A model generated the notes under the pieces. The model was not told the DNA's origin. It was given only the letters and a program-made list of their open reading frames with translations, and searched no databases. The translations under genes and the position numbers were made by a program. DNA of 24,702 bases. Source: Seminavis robusta. Lineage: Eukaryota > Bacillariophyta > Bacillariophyceae > Naviculales > Naviculaceae. Positions 9,853-19,207 of the stretch are shown here, in pieces. How positions within the stretch are numbered: the first letter of the stretch is position 1; each line of letters opens with the position of its first letter. The stretch spans positions 1 to 24,702 of the forward strand of contig CAICTM010001671.1 in the NCBI GenBank assembly GCA_903772945.1. The letters are read 5' to 3'.

Positions 9853-11383
9853 ATGGGTAAACGCCGCAAGAACAAGGGAGGCAGTCCACAAAAGTCACCG
9901 CAAAAGCAAAGTCCACAAAAAGGAGCCCAGCAATCGACTGCCTCCAATACAACCCCTCCCACCTCCAACACGACGAATGCCGCCTCTTCGATCCACAATC
10001 GACGCCGAACCCCATTATCTGCCTCTTCCACCAAGGGCTTGGGAAGCAGGGCACTGATAATCGTGGCCTGTCTGGGATACTTTGCTCAAAAGCAACTGGC
10101 GCCGTATTTTCTACCCTACGGCCCGGCCGTCAACATGCAAGAGGGACCCCCTCGTTTCCAACCAGTCGATCCCTCCAATGACAAACTCCGGGGGAAGCAT
10201 GGCAAACTGACCAAAATTTACGAACGATTGGAACATGATGTTGGCGACGATGACACGGAACCACTCTTACTCCAAGGCCCCGAAACGGTGCTCTTTCATC
10301 CCAAATCGGGAACCATGTACGTGCTCACGCAAGATGCCCTACTGGTCAGTCTGACGGATCTAAAACCGCACAACAGCAATAATGAGGATGATGGCGCCAC
10401 GACGAAAATAGTGACGGCCAAGACCACCAAAGTGGCCAATCTGGGTACCGGCCGACCCATGGGAGCGCGATTCACATCCGATGGGAAAACACTCTACATT
10501 GCCGATGCTCTACTCGGTCTGCTGCGCATTGTCAATCCACACGACTATCCCAAATCCAAAGTCGAAATTGTTGCCAATCAAGTCACGGACGGCAATAACA
10601 CAACCAAGATACTGCATGCCAACGACGTCATTATTGGACCTCGAAGTGGAAAAGTGTACTTTACGGATTGTACGTACTGTATGAAAAACTCTTTCGTTAT
10701 TTTGCACTATCCTTCCTCTTCTCACTATCGTTGCATTTGCTGCGCTTGATTGATCTACAGCTTCCGATATTGGGCCCGAACGCATGGGGACACAACAAAG
10801 CTGGGACACCATGTATGCTGCCACCATGGACTGGGCGCGTGGCAAACCAACCGGACGGTTGCTCGAATACAACCCCAAAAACAATCAACTCAAGGTTCTG
10901 GCAACAGGCTTGTGGTTCTCCAATGGTTTGGGCATTGATCGAGATGAATCTTCCATCATGGTAGCAGAGACATTTGCTGGACGAGTAGTCCGGTATCATT
11001 TAAAGGGTTCCAAAGTGGGTACTGTAGAGACTTTGGTAGACAGCACGGACCTGCCCGGGTTTGTGGATGGGCTAGACTGTGGACCGGACAAGCATTCCAA
11101 GTGCTATGCAACCGTGCCGTCGGCTGCGGGTCGGTTCACAGAGCTTCACAGAATATGGCGCAATCTGGTCTTGCTATGGCCCCGATGGGCATTTGCACGA
11201 AACGGTGGCAGCCCGTATGGTGGTGTGGTGGAAGTGGATCCCAAGACCCAGCAGATTCAATACTTTCAAGATCCCAATGGGGCGGATATAGCTCATGTGA
11301 CTGGTGTCACGGTCTGGAAAAACAAACTCTACCTTGGGTCCTCGAAGAACAACTTTATTGGGGCGTATGATTTAAAGAAGTAA
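9853..11383 (+). CDS. Strictosidine synthase-like (APMAP-type) six-bladed propeller, membrane anchored
   Basis: Exons 9853-10669 and 10761-11383 are joined by a 91-nt GT-AG intron (GTACGT...CTACAG, phase 1), giving 479 residues. The N-terminal 60 residues are basic and low complexity. A hydrophobic segment at about 66-78 predicts a single-pass type II anchor as in animal APMAP. The propeller carries family motifs in order: GPETVLFHP, GRPMGARFTSDGKTLYIADA, HANDVIIGPRSGKVYFTDSSDIGP (across the splice), GRLLEYNPK, SNGLGIDRDES, and AETFAGRVVRYHLKG followed by LPGFVDGLD. The splice rebuilds the conserved FTDSSDI motif exactly, which supports the model. Most members of this family are hydrolase/lactonase-like or of unknown substrate, so alkaloid synthesis should not be assumed. 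The first ATG is 9853. A poly(A)-like AATAAA lies at 11410. Confidence 0.92.
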
Positions 11384-11702
11384 TACGATCATAACGATAT
11401 GATTAGAAAAATAAACTATTCTATCAAAGACCAGACCAGAACAGAAAGGAAGCTTCTTAGTTTTGATGCTTGACTCTGGCTAACTTAAGCCCTCCTTTTG
11501 CTTCTCTCCGTGTAGGTACGGTACAAATGGATGCTGGCACCGTACCGGTATCGCTCTTCGCAACATTGGCACAGCAACCCCATCCTAGAAATGGCCCAAC
11601 AGCAACAGGGAGAATCTCCGGTTGAAAAACTGCAATTGTAAACCAAAAAGCCACGTTTTGGATTCACAAGCAAGATTCCAAGCCCAACCAACCACACACC
11701 TT
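11384..11702. other. Convergent 3' intergenic region with poly(A)-like signal
   Basis: The propeller gene (+) and the aminotransferase gene (-) converge here. AATAAA at 11410-11415, 27 bases past the propeller stop codon, is a plausible polyadenylation signal. A TACCGGTA palindrome is at 11543-11550. No further gene is supported. Confidence 0.5.
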
Positions 11703-13039
11703 TTAACTTTCCTTGACCTCCTCGTATGCCCACTTCAGCCAAGGCATGAGAGCCTCCACGTCTGCCTTCTCGACAGTGGATCCGCACCAGATTCTTATGG
11801 AAGGAGGAGCATCACGGTATCCTCCAATATCGTAAGCGACATCCTCTTTCTCCAAGAGTGCAACAAATGCTTTGATTTGATCCGCAGTCAAGTCGAGAGT
11901 AAGGCATACAGAAGTCGACGAGCGAATTGCGGGGTCCTTGGCCAAGAAATCTATCCAATCATTTTCAGCCACAAAAGATTCGACAACCGCCAGATTCTCT
12001 TCACTGAGCTTGATCAATGCTGGCACTCCCCCAATGGAATCGGCCCACTGGAGGGCGTCAATGTAGTCTTCAACGCAAAGCATTGAAGGTGTGTTGATGG
12101 TCGCCCCCTTGAAGATTGCACCGTCGACCTTGCCCTTTTTGACCATTCGAAAGATTTTGGGCAATGGTCTGTTTTCCGGAGTGTACGATTCGAGGCGCTC
12201 GACAGCTTTGGGGCTCAAAATCATGACACCATGGGCACCCTCACCACCCAAAACCTTTTGCCAGGAGTAGGTTGTGACGTCTAGTTTCTCCCATGGCATA
12301 TTCATGGCAAAACAGGCAGATGTAGCATCGCACAGAGTGATACCAGTGCGATCATCCGAGATAAAATCGCAGCCCTCTGCGACGCGGACGCCAGAAGTGG
12401 TACCATTGAACGTAAAGCAAATATCATTGTCGGGATTTGTTTTGCTGAGGTCGGGAAGTTCGCCATATTCCGCAGTGTGCTCATTCACTTCAATGCCATT
12501 CTCCCTCAACTTCAAATGGCTCACGGCATCGCCAAACCACCCCTTTCCAAAGGACTCCCAGTGGCAAATGTCCACATTACGGGCACCCAGCATGTTCCAC
12601 ATGGCCATTTCATAGGCACCAGTGTCCGATGCAGGGACAATGCCAACCAGGTAGTCCTCTGGGACACCCAAAAGACGCTTGGTCTCGTCAATGGCCAAGG
12701 CCAGGCGCTCTTTTCCTAGCTTGGAACGGTGTGACCTACCAGCCACACGAGAATCCAAGGTGGAAACATCGTATCCGGGTCGCTTTTTGCAAGGGCCTGA
12801 CGAAAACTCTGGGTTTACGGGCTGCAGGGCAAATGAAAGGGGGGGGGATGTCAGATAATCAATATACTTGAAGCCAATACCAGGATAGCAAAATTTCTAA
12901 ATAATATCACCTTTGGGCCAGGGGCAGCAGACATCATTCGCATGGAAGAGACGCCAAATTGAGGCAACCTTGGCACTCGACTAATCCGAGACACTCGGGC
13001 AAAGGCCAAAGGAACAGCGCGCATAGTTAGAGGATTCAT
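11703..13039 (-). CDS. serC: Phosphoserine aminotransferase, mitochondrial (Methanosarcina/alpha-proteobacterial type)
   Basis: It interconverts 3-phosphohydroxypyruvate plus glutamate and phosphoserine plus 2-oxoglutarate in the phosphorylated serine pathway, using PLP. Exon 1 is 13039-12911 and exon 2 is 12821-11703. The 89-nt intron is phase 0 and the product is 415 residues. Exon 1 encodes a presequence with many Arg and no acidic residue, ending SAAPGPK, typical of mitochondrial import. The mature enzyme begins [18 protein letters not shown]. The PLP lysine is Lys232 in [13 protein letters not shown], a motif of the serC_2 (TIGR01365) branch rather than the E. coli/animal branch. TSGVRV and the DATSACF strand before the lysine also fit. 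The exon 2 frame extends upstream of its first methionine, so exon 1 is required to supply the start. Confidence 0.93.
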
Positions 13040-13943
13040 GCTGGTACTGTAGTTCTAGCTAGCTAGTAGGCAATAGATAAGAAAGGACAAGATAGATGGA
13101 TTTGTTGAAGTGGAGAGGAAACAAATACTTCCCACAAATTGTTTTGGCATAAGAGGTTTGATGATAAAGATCCTTTCCGACCCATCAATGTTGGCGGATC
13201 ACTCCGTCCAGTCAGTGACGCCACAAGAATGAGTGGTGGTGGTCTTCCAGACCGCCACCACCCATTATTTGCACAAGAAGATCATCGACGCGATCATCCA
13301 ATCAACTCGGCTGACTTTTTATTCTACTGTGCGTCGCGCGGTGGTCTGGGTAAAATGCAAAGAGATGGGAACATGGGAACCTCCACTCCCGTGATGTTCT
13401 GGAGTGGGGCGAGTCTTGAGTAATTTCGGGTCCCAGATGGATGAGGTCCAAAATGGCACTTCCGCAAGGTACATGAGGTAACGATAGGGTTAAAGGTATA
13501 AGTTGAACTTAATTAATAAATATAGCACGTTTACCACATCTACCTCCACAATCTGTTTCAGCGTACTAGTACACTAGTACGGTGGTTGAAATGAAGTAAG
13601 TAAGTGAAGTCAATCAAACGTGGGACCGGGACTGCCGGGCCTGGTTTGTATGGCACGTCCCAAACGTGCAACCTTGAGGAATGTTGCTTGGACGCAATGC
13701 GATCGATGGTACCATCCAATTCGGTCGGAGACTTGGAAGAATGCGAAGAGGCCTTGCCAAACCTACCAAGTACCGGTAGTAACCATACAACGACCATACT
13801 TGTACCACCTTGTTTCGACAACTGGCGCAACAACAGATTGTGTCATTGAGTGTCTCGAAAATGGATTGTCTGCTTCATCAATCAATCAATCATAAAAAGC
13901 AGCAACGATCAAGCCGACCCCACAAGACAAACTCTATATTACA
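13040..13943. other. Long intergenic region with hairpins, no supported gene
   Basis: The 904 bases lie between two divergent start codons and presumably hold both promoters. Dyads seen: TGGTGGTGGTCT/AGACCGCCACCA around TCC (13234-13260, one mismatch), and CGTACTAG/CTAGTACG around TACA (13562-13581). CTAGCTAGCTAG at 13055-13066 lies close to the aminotransferase start. A TACCGGTA copy is at 13771-13778. CAAT microrepeats occur near 13876-13894. A minus-strand frame at about 13800-13558 is open but resembles nothing I know. Confidence 0.5.
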
Positions 13944-14672
13944 ATGGCAACAGCAGCTACTATCAGTGTCGCATTCCATCATGATGCCATCACAAAACCA
14001 ACCGGCCTTGCGTCGGGTACCCACGCTACCATGACGGCAACTATTATCACCAGCAACAACAATAAACGTACCATGGAATGCTATGAGGATCTTTCGAACC
14101 GGAACAAGAAGCGATGCAAAATGATTGCCAAGAAACGCGTCCATTTTTCGGACTTTGACGAGGACGATACCCCCCGCGAACAAGTCCACATCGTCCCCCG
14201 TGTCAGCGCCGAGGATGCCCCTGCCGTTTGGTACACACTCCGAGAAATGCAACAAGGACGTCAGCAAGATTCCCATTGGCTCAAGTTTTTCTCCTGCTAC
14301 AAACAACCCCGAGACGCCTACAAGCAACAACTCTTCCAGGTGTTGGGAACCGCCTGTGGTGCCGTGCCCGAGGACATGCGCGTCAATGCCGAACTCGCCA
14401 ACAGCCCCGTGAGGGGTCTGGAACGGGAAATGGCTCCCTGCTTTCGTCAGCGCAAAAGACAAGTCATTGCCAATGTCCTCGAGAGCCAACGGGCGCTCCG
14501 GGAATGGCACCAAAGCAACAACAACACGGACAACAAGGACATGATTGACATGAAAGGAGCCGAACTCATGGCGGCCCACTACCAAAAATTGACTCTTCCG
14601 GCTGTGCGATTTGCCCAATTGTTGGCACAAGGGGATGCTCAGGTTGCACAACGCTTGGACAATCAGCATTAG
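13944..14672 (+). CDS. Hypothetical protein of a diatom-expanded WYT/RGLE family
   Basis: This single-exon gene encodes 242 residues. A basic patch (KKRCKMIAKKRVHFSDFDED, about 55-74) precedes VHIVPRVSAEDAPAVWYTLREM, with Trp-Tyr at 96-97. VRGLEREM at 156-163 is followed by an Arg-rich helix and VLESQRALREW. This arrangement (a KVxF-like strand, then WY, then RGLE, then RxxR and VLxxQ) is familiar from many short predicted diatom proteins of unknown function. No catalytic motif or membrane segment is visible. The basic N-terminal half might suggest a nuclear or nucleic-acid role, which is only a guess. The ATG in ACAATGG is a reasonable start. Confidence 0.75.
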   Translation: MATAATISVAFHHDAITKPTGLASGTHATMTATIITSNNNKRTMECYEDLSNRNKKRCKMIAKKRVHFSDFDEDDTPREQVHIVPRVSAEDAPAVWYTLREMQQGRQQDSHWLKFFSCYKQPRDAYKQQLFQVLGTACGAVPEDMRVNAELANSPVRGLEREMAPCFRQRKRQVIANVLESQRALREWHQSNNNTDNKDMIDMKGAELMAAHYQKLTLPAVRFAQLLAQGDAQVAQRLDNQH

Positions 14673-15361
14673 ACCCATCTTGACATACGGCTGCGCCTCT
14701 CGCTCCGAGGTGGCTGCGCCTCCACACTTTACCAGACCAGACAGCAACACGACTCTTTCTCGCCTCCTCGTCCTTCCTCGAAACACACATACACAGCATG
14801 CCAAGTCTGATTTTGGAACACACACTGTATTTACTTTCAAGCTTCTGTCTTACTAGCTACATGTAGCACTAATGAACAAAAACCAATGTAAATACCCCAA
14901 TCCACATCCAAACCGCCGTACTACAGCTCGAAATAGCATTTGGTGCTCATCTTTGTGGCCATCGGTTCTGCCCTTGGTGGGGTCACCTTCGCGGCGAGGG
15001 TCTGTAGTGCTTGGTATCTGCTGGTTTATCGTGCTCAATAAAGATTCGGACGCGAAAAAGAATACTTGTGGCTGCCGCAGAAAGGACAGGGTCTGCCTCA
15101 CGGGCCGTTGTCTGGTCATCAAGCACCAGAGCAGACTATAGCAACCATAGCAAAGATCAAGTGAGAAAGAAGAAAGCAACGAGTAGCAATCCAAGGATCG
15201 GCTCGACTGGGATCAGACGTAGCGATTCATTATTGTCTTCATTCTTTGATAAGCAATATTATAACAATAGTCTTCCCTTCCCTGAAGCAAAATCTTGCAG
15301 CAGACACTGATGCCCCATCTCAGAAACCTACCTCAAATATATGATATGCTGATCCTCCTAT
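14673..15361. other. Convergent 3' intergenic region
   Basis: The 689 bases between the WYT/RGLE gene (+) and the TMEM234-like gene (-) presumably hold 3' UTRs. Frames on either strand have no recognisable motif. No clear repeat or RNA gene is visible. Confidence 0.45.
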
Positions 15362-15811
15362 TCAATTTCTCGTTTCGGCGTCTTTGGTGCCATCTGATGT
15401 TGAACCTTCTCTGGAATGCAAACAGATTCCAACTCCTGTCATGACCAATGCCGATCCAGCCACGGCGCGAAGGGGCCGATCCACTCGTTCTCCCAACGCA
15501 AAGCTCGTGGCCATAGAGAATACCAGTGCCAGAGCATTGCAGACGGGAACGGCAAGAGTCAAGTCGGATCGAGACAGTGCCACATAAAACAGAACAGAAC
15601 CAAACTGATTCATGGCATAGGGCAACCACACACGGACATTGATAAACTTTTTGGCCGAAGCTTGGAGTGTATCGAGCAAGGAATGGTCGTTGGTAGAAGC
15701 GGCTTCCTCTTTTATTGACCCAGCATCAGACGCTCCTTTTCTCAGCAGCGGATTGGTGCACCCCCAAAAGGCCCCAACAAGGATCAAGAGAACCACATCC
15801 AATAGCTCCAT
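15362..15811 (-). CDS. TMEM234: TMEM234-like four-helix membrane protein
   Basis: This single exon encodes 149 residues, the usual TMEM234 length. Four hydrophobic segments are visible, beginning LLILVGAFWGCTNPLLRKGA at residues 8-27, a signature of TMEM234 and EamA-like small transporters. PYAMNQFGSVLFYVALSRSDLTLAVPVCNALALVF and FALGERV match the later helices. The animal protein is poorly characterised and no transport substrate is known. The gene starts 74 bases from the oppositely oriented FAM98-like gene, so the two probably share a promoter. Confidence 0.85.
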   Translation of the reverse strand: MELLDVVLLILVGAFWGCTNPLLRKGASDAGSIKEEAASTNDHSLLDTLQASAKKFINVRVWLPYAMNQFGSVLFYVALSRSDLTLAVPVCNALALVFSMATSFALGERVDRPLRAVAGSALVMTGVGICLHSREGSTSDGTKDAETRN

Positions 15812-15885
15812 CCTATTCTATCTCTCATCAAGATCAGTTAGTTAGTTAGTTTGAGGTCAAGGAAAAAAGCCAAGCAAGAAGTGAA
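15812..15885. promoter_or_regulatory. Short bidirectional promoter, TMEM234-like/FAM98-like
   Basis: Only 74 bases separate the two start codons, containing a TAGT microrepeat (TTAGTTAGTTAG). If the FAM98-like protein instead starts at 16057, the shared region grows to 245 bases. Confidence 0.4.
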
Positions 15886-16962
15886 ATGGTGTCATGGTCA
15901 TGGCGTCAAGTGTTTTGGTGGTTTGTGGTTTGCCGTTTCTTTTTTGCGATCTCAGTAGGGTTAAGGTGCTTGTATCCGAAAACGCCCAAACACCCTAAGC
16001 ACAAAAGCAACCGGGAAGAGGCAAGAGAGGTGTTCGACCATTTGAACATTGAAGAGATGAGTGGGACGAATAATGTAGATGGCGATGATGACAGCTCTCG
16101 CCTGCTATTACTCTTGACGGATATTTTAGGAGACTTGAAGATTGTAAACAACAAGAGCAAGTCTCTGTGGACCCCCGAATCCGTGCGAGCACTGGTCGTC
16201 CAAGATGGCGACAAAGGGGGCATGTTTCTCGTGTTGCAGTTGCTCAATATAGTGGACACGCGCCGTCGAAAACCCAGAGTATCCTCCTGGGAGGATATCC
16301 GCCTCAAATACGCGGCACTATGGCCTCCCTTTGTGTCGGCAGAGAATCTCTCGGAGGAACCCATTGTTTCCAAGTTGGAAGTCTTGGTCTTTGCCGCGAG
16401 TGCCGTCCAAAGAAAGGCCTTGAGAGACGCCAAGACAGGAGACGACGGCAAAAAGAGATCCCCGAAAAAGGAAGAGAACGAGGAGAAGCAAGAGACAGAA
16501 TCAGCAAAAGCAGTAGAAACAACCTCGAGTACTGGAGGATCGATGGTAGACTTGCCGATTTCACTGCCTTCCCACTTCACGGAAGAACAACAGGCATGGA
16601 TTCGTGAATGCTACGAAGGATTCCGAGCCGATTACAATCAGAGAAGAAGGGGGATGCAACAACGATTGGATATCATGGCCTGCAACTTTCTAGCCGACAA
16701 CAAGGACGATCCAGAAATGGTAGACGTCCGGCAAAAAGTACAGAGCCTATCACTATCGTCTCCGCTTACAACGGATCTGAATCAGCAAGATTTGCACAAG
16801 CACTTTACCACGCCTCATTCCTTTCAAGTGGACAAAAGCACTGCGGAGGCTCTCAAAAAGGCGACGCGGGTAGACACTCGAACTGCCGTGGATCGAGGAG
16901 GGAGAACGGACGGTTCCAACTCTAGATCCACCATGCCGAAATGGGTCGATAAGGATAGTTAA
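15886..16962 (+). CDS. FAM98-like protein
   Basis: The single-exon frame encodes 358 residues from 15886. A second in-frame ATG at 16057 would give 301 residues and drop a hydrophobic, basic leader that FAM98 proteins lack, so the true start is unsure. Support for FAM98 lies in the C-terminal half. Residues 231-268 (FTEEQQAWIRECYEGF, then ADYNQRRRGMQQRLDIMACNF) match the family block ending in YxxRRxMLxxRLDVTxQSF. VDRGGR (335-340) followed by MPKW (350-353) matches the DRGGRP...MPPW tail. The middle is Lys/Glu-rich and probably disordered. In animals FAM98 is a subunit of the tRNA-splicing ligase complex with RTCB, DDX1 and CGI-99; that role is inferred by homology. The N-terminal half is too diverged to judge. 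Confidence 0.75.
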   Translation: MVSWSWRQVFWWFVVCRFFFAISVGLRCLYPKTPKHPKHKSNREEAREVFDHLNIEEMSGTNNVDGDDDSSRLLLLLTDILGDLKIVNNKSKSLWTPESVRALVVQDGDKGGMFLVLQLLNIVDTRRRKPRVSSWEDIRLKYAALWPPFVSAENLSEEPIVSKLEVLVFAASAVQRKALRDAKTGDDGKKRSPKKEENEEKQETESAKAVETTSSTGGSMVDLPISLPSHFTEEQQAWIRECYEGFRADYNQRRRGMQQRLDIMACNFLADNKDDPEMVDVRQKVQSLSLSSPLTTDLNQQDLHKHFTTPHSFQVDKSTAEALKKATRVDTRTAVDRGGRTDGSNSRSTMPKWVDKDS

Positions 16963-17811
16963 GTTAGCTTTTAGTACCTCGCAATGTCGGCACGTTGAAC
17001 GTAGGTTGTGTCATACGGTACGGTGTAAACCAATATCAAATGTGATGAGCTAGCTGGTATCCTTTGCCACTGATAATACCGGTGGCACCACAGGGACAGC
17101 TGGTTTCCACTGTTGTACCAGAACCAAAAGTCTAATATGCTGAAGTCAAGTACTTCGATTTCACAACCTGTGAACTCATGCCTGAGTCTTATCACCAGTC
17201 CTCTTCGTTTGTATTCCTAGCTGGATACCGGTAGATGAATGACCTCTCTTCTTGCCGGTAAAACACCATGATTTGTTTCCAAACCAGCAGCATCTGCGCT
17301 CGTGATGTACTTGCACGGCGACCGTGGCTTTGCGACAGCCTCAAAGCGAGTCGAAACCCCTACAACATGCAACGAACCCATGGTCTACACGTACGCTGCC
17401 ACCTTCAAAGGAACCAAAAGTATAGCGAGTCTGGAAGTTGCTCGTTGAAAGCGTACCCTACCGGGTTCTCTCGTATCCGTGCCAACATACCATAAATGAG
17501 ACAAATCACAAGTAGGACGCACCAAGGACACAAGGAGGCAAACAAGCTTTCACAGAGATAAGTTTTCTTCTCCCTGAAACGACAATTGGAAGGACGATGG
17601 ATTGCGCAGGGGAAATCGGAGGTTGATTTTACGCTTCCAAAATGATTATTAATGAGGTAAACAAAAAACGAAAAGGACATCACAGAAACTCTCAAATCCA
17701 TCCATCCATCCATCCATCAATGAATCAATCAATCATACAGGCATGGTGACTGGCATCAACTCGAATGAAAACTGCTGATTGTGTGTCCCTCTTTTTATTG
17801 AGTTGTGTAGC
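16963..17811. other. Intergenic region with CATC/CAAT microsatellite
   Basis: The 849 bases lie between two convergent genes. A TACCGGTA copy is at 17226-17233. At about 17698-17736 there is a microsatellite of CCAT units passing into CAAT units. A 58-codon open stretch at 17272-17448 (+) has amino-acid composition like a protein but no ATG in a good position and no known motif. Confidence 0.45.
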
Positions 17812-18575
17812 TCACTTCTTCATTCCTAGCTTCCACTTGGCAAGAGCCTCTAATCCTGCATCACTGACAGAGTCCCCTGACACTTTCAAAACTTCTTGGC
17901 ATTCGACCATTGCAGGTGCCACAACTTCTTCAAAAACAACCAACTCCTGCTCATGGGCGGCAGCAGCCTGTTACAGTAGCATCCGGAAGCAAATGAAGTG
18001 CGTCATCGAGAGCATCAAGTAAGTGTGAGACAACAGAAAACATCCAACAAAACAACGCCCCAACAGTCCCCTCAATTATCATGACTCCATCTTTCCAGGA
18101 AAACTCCATCCAGAAAAACACAACCTTTCCGAGGAAATCAGGACATGACATCTCATCCGGCTGGACTATACAAGGACCCCCGTCAAAGCCTAACTTAACT
18201 CCATCAACAATAAGTAACCACACACAGATAGATAAGACCCACCTTCTCTGCCTTCTTGTTCTCCAGAAACTTCTGCTCTTGTTCCCGGACGTACCGGGCT
18301 TCCTCGACAGACTCCTATACGGAGGATAACAGTAGAATGCAAACAGGTAAAAGGTGAGGTAGCCAAAAAGACTCGGTTGGGGTAACCACTTGTGATCAAA
18401 CTTTTTGAACTTCTCAATCAATAAATCAAAGCCACTCCTCAGCGAGACTGACCTTCTTCTTGAGTTCATCTCCGAGCCCGAAAAAGCGCACAGAAGTGGA
18501 AGTGCCGCCAACTACTCGAGGAGCAAGATTGGTGACAGCGAAGCGGGAGGCAGGGCGGATGATGGAAAGGAACAT
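17812..18575 (-). CDS. Small mitochondrial protein, ATPase inhibitor IF1-like
   Basis: Three minus-strand exons, 18575-18453, 18314-18243 and 17967-17812, all phase 0, join to a 116-residue protein. The exon ends are AAG|GTCAGT, TATAG|GAG, AAG|GTGGGT and AACAG|GCT. Residues 1-33 (starting MFLSIIRPASRFAV and ending VRFF) form a good mitochondrial presequence. The helix that follows (LKKKESVEEARYVREQEQ, then KFLENKKAE) is charged and resembles the inhibitory segment of IF1, which blocks F1-ATPase hydrolysis when matrix pH falls. The C-terminal half (HEQELVVFEEVVAPAMVECQ, ending ALAKWKLGMKK) does not match IF1 in an obvious way. Introns are 138 and 275 nt; the second is long for this window and could hide a further exon. 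The gene model is fairly sure, the function is not. Confidence 0.6.
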
Positions 18576-19207
18576 GGTGTTTTTATTCTTTGTTTCCTGG
18601 TTGTGCGGTATTATGATACTCTTCTCTTTGTCTCTCGATCGTGCAGAACTCTTGATGGCTAGCTAGCTAGAATAGGCAATCACCTCGACTTGATGACAAC
18701 AATGGTTGGGGTATCACAACAACAAGCGCAGGCGTCTTCCTTCGATCGAATGTCGGATTGGAACCCAAAGAAAGATATCGGGCAAGTGGCGTCACTCTCT
18801 CGGGGAGGCATCAATCTCTGGGACTGCTGGGTTCGTGACCCATGAGAACACGGGCTTCTCATCGATGAAGGTGCTGGAATGTGCCCAACTCCAGCTGACA
18901 GCTGCCTCGTCTCTTCCACGTCAATGCGATCAAAAAGGGGGTCAGCCAAGCACAAGCTAGCTAGAGAGCTCTAATACCTCTGGAAGATACACGAAGGGTA
19001 GAGCTTGACCCACTAGCTAGCTCGAAGCTGCCTTCTTTGGCCTCCTCTTTTCCCTTCTCACATCTGCAACTGCCCAATCTTGTCCGGGCATGAACATTTT
19101 GGCAACACAAGATTTCACCAACCGATCTACTAGAGATAGCTGAGAGGGTTATGCAAGTTCTACAGCATTATCATGATAGCATGTGTCTAGCTAGGTTTCA
19201 CCTGTTA
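18576..19207. other. Intergenic region rich in AGCTAGCT palindromes
   Basis: GCTAGCTAGCTAG occurs at about 18658-18670, AGCTAGCTAGAG at 18955-18966 and CTAGCTAGCTCG at 19013-19024. A 47-codon frame from the ATG at 18702 (+) is protein-like (SDWNPKKDIGQVASLSRG) but ends without a recognised domain. A weak intron could extend it. It is not called as a gene. Confidence 0.4.

Noticed and set aside
11703..12758. A shorter 351-residue aminotransferase starting at 12758
   Set aside because: The codon there is TTG, not ATG. Conserved residues ([18 protein letters not shown]) continue upstream and join exon 1 over a clean intron.
13558..13833. Minus-strand frame of about 80-90 codons in the promoter gap
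   Set aside because: It opens from an alternative codon, includes palindromic DNA and matches nothing known.
17272..17448. Open plus-strand stretch reading MYLHGDRGFATASKRVE and onward
   Set aside because: Protein-like composition but only 58 codons, a poor start and no recognised family. Left as a remark in the intergenic entry.
17765..18022. Plus-strand 85-codon frame with a hydrophobic start
   Set aside because: It is the antisense of the last exon of the IF1-like gene and shows no motif of its own.
17951..18511. Minus-strand 186-codon frame
   Set aside because: It runs through the exons and introns of the IF1-like gene in the wrong frame. The spliced model gives a coherent protein.
18702..18960. 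Small plus-strand frame from the ATG at 18702, possibly with a short intron
   Set aside because: The donor is weak (GG|GTTCGT), the proposed intron is only about 65 nt and there is no homologue, so too little to call a gene.
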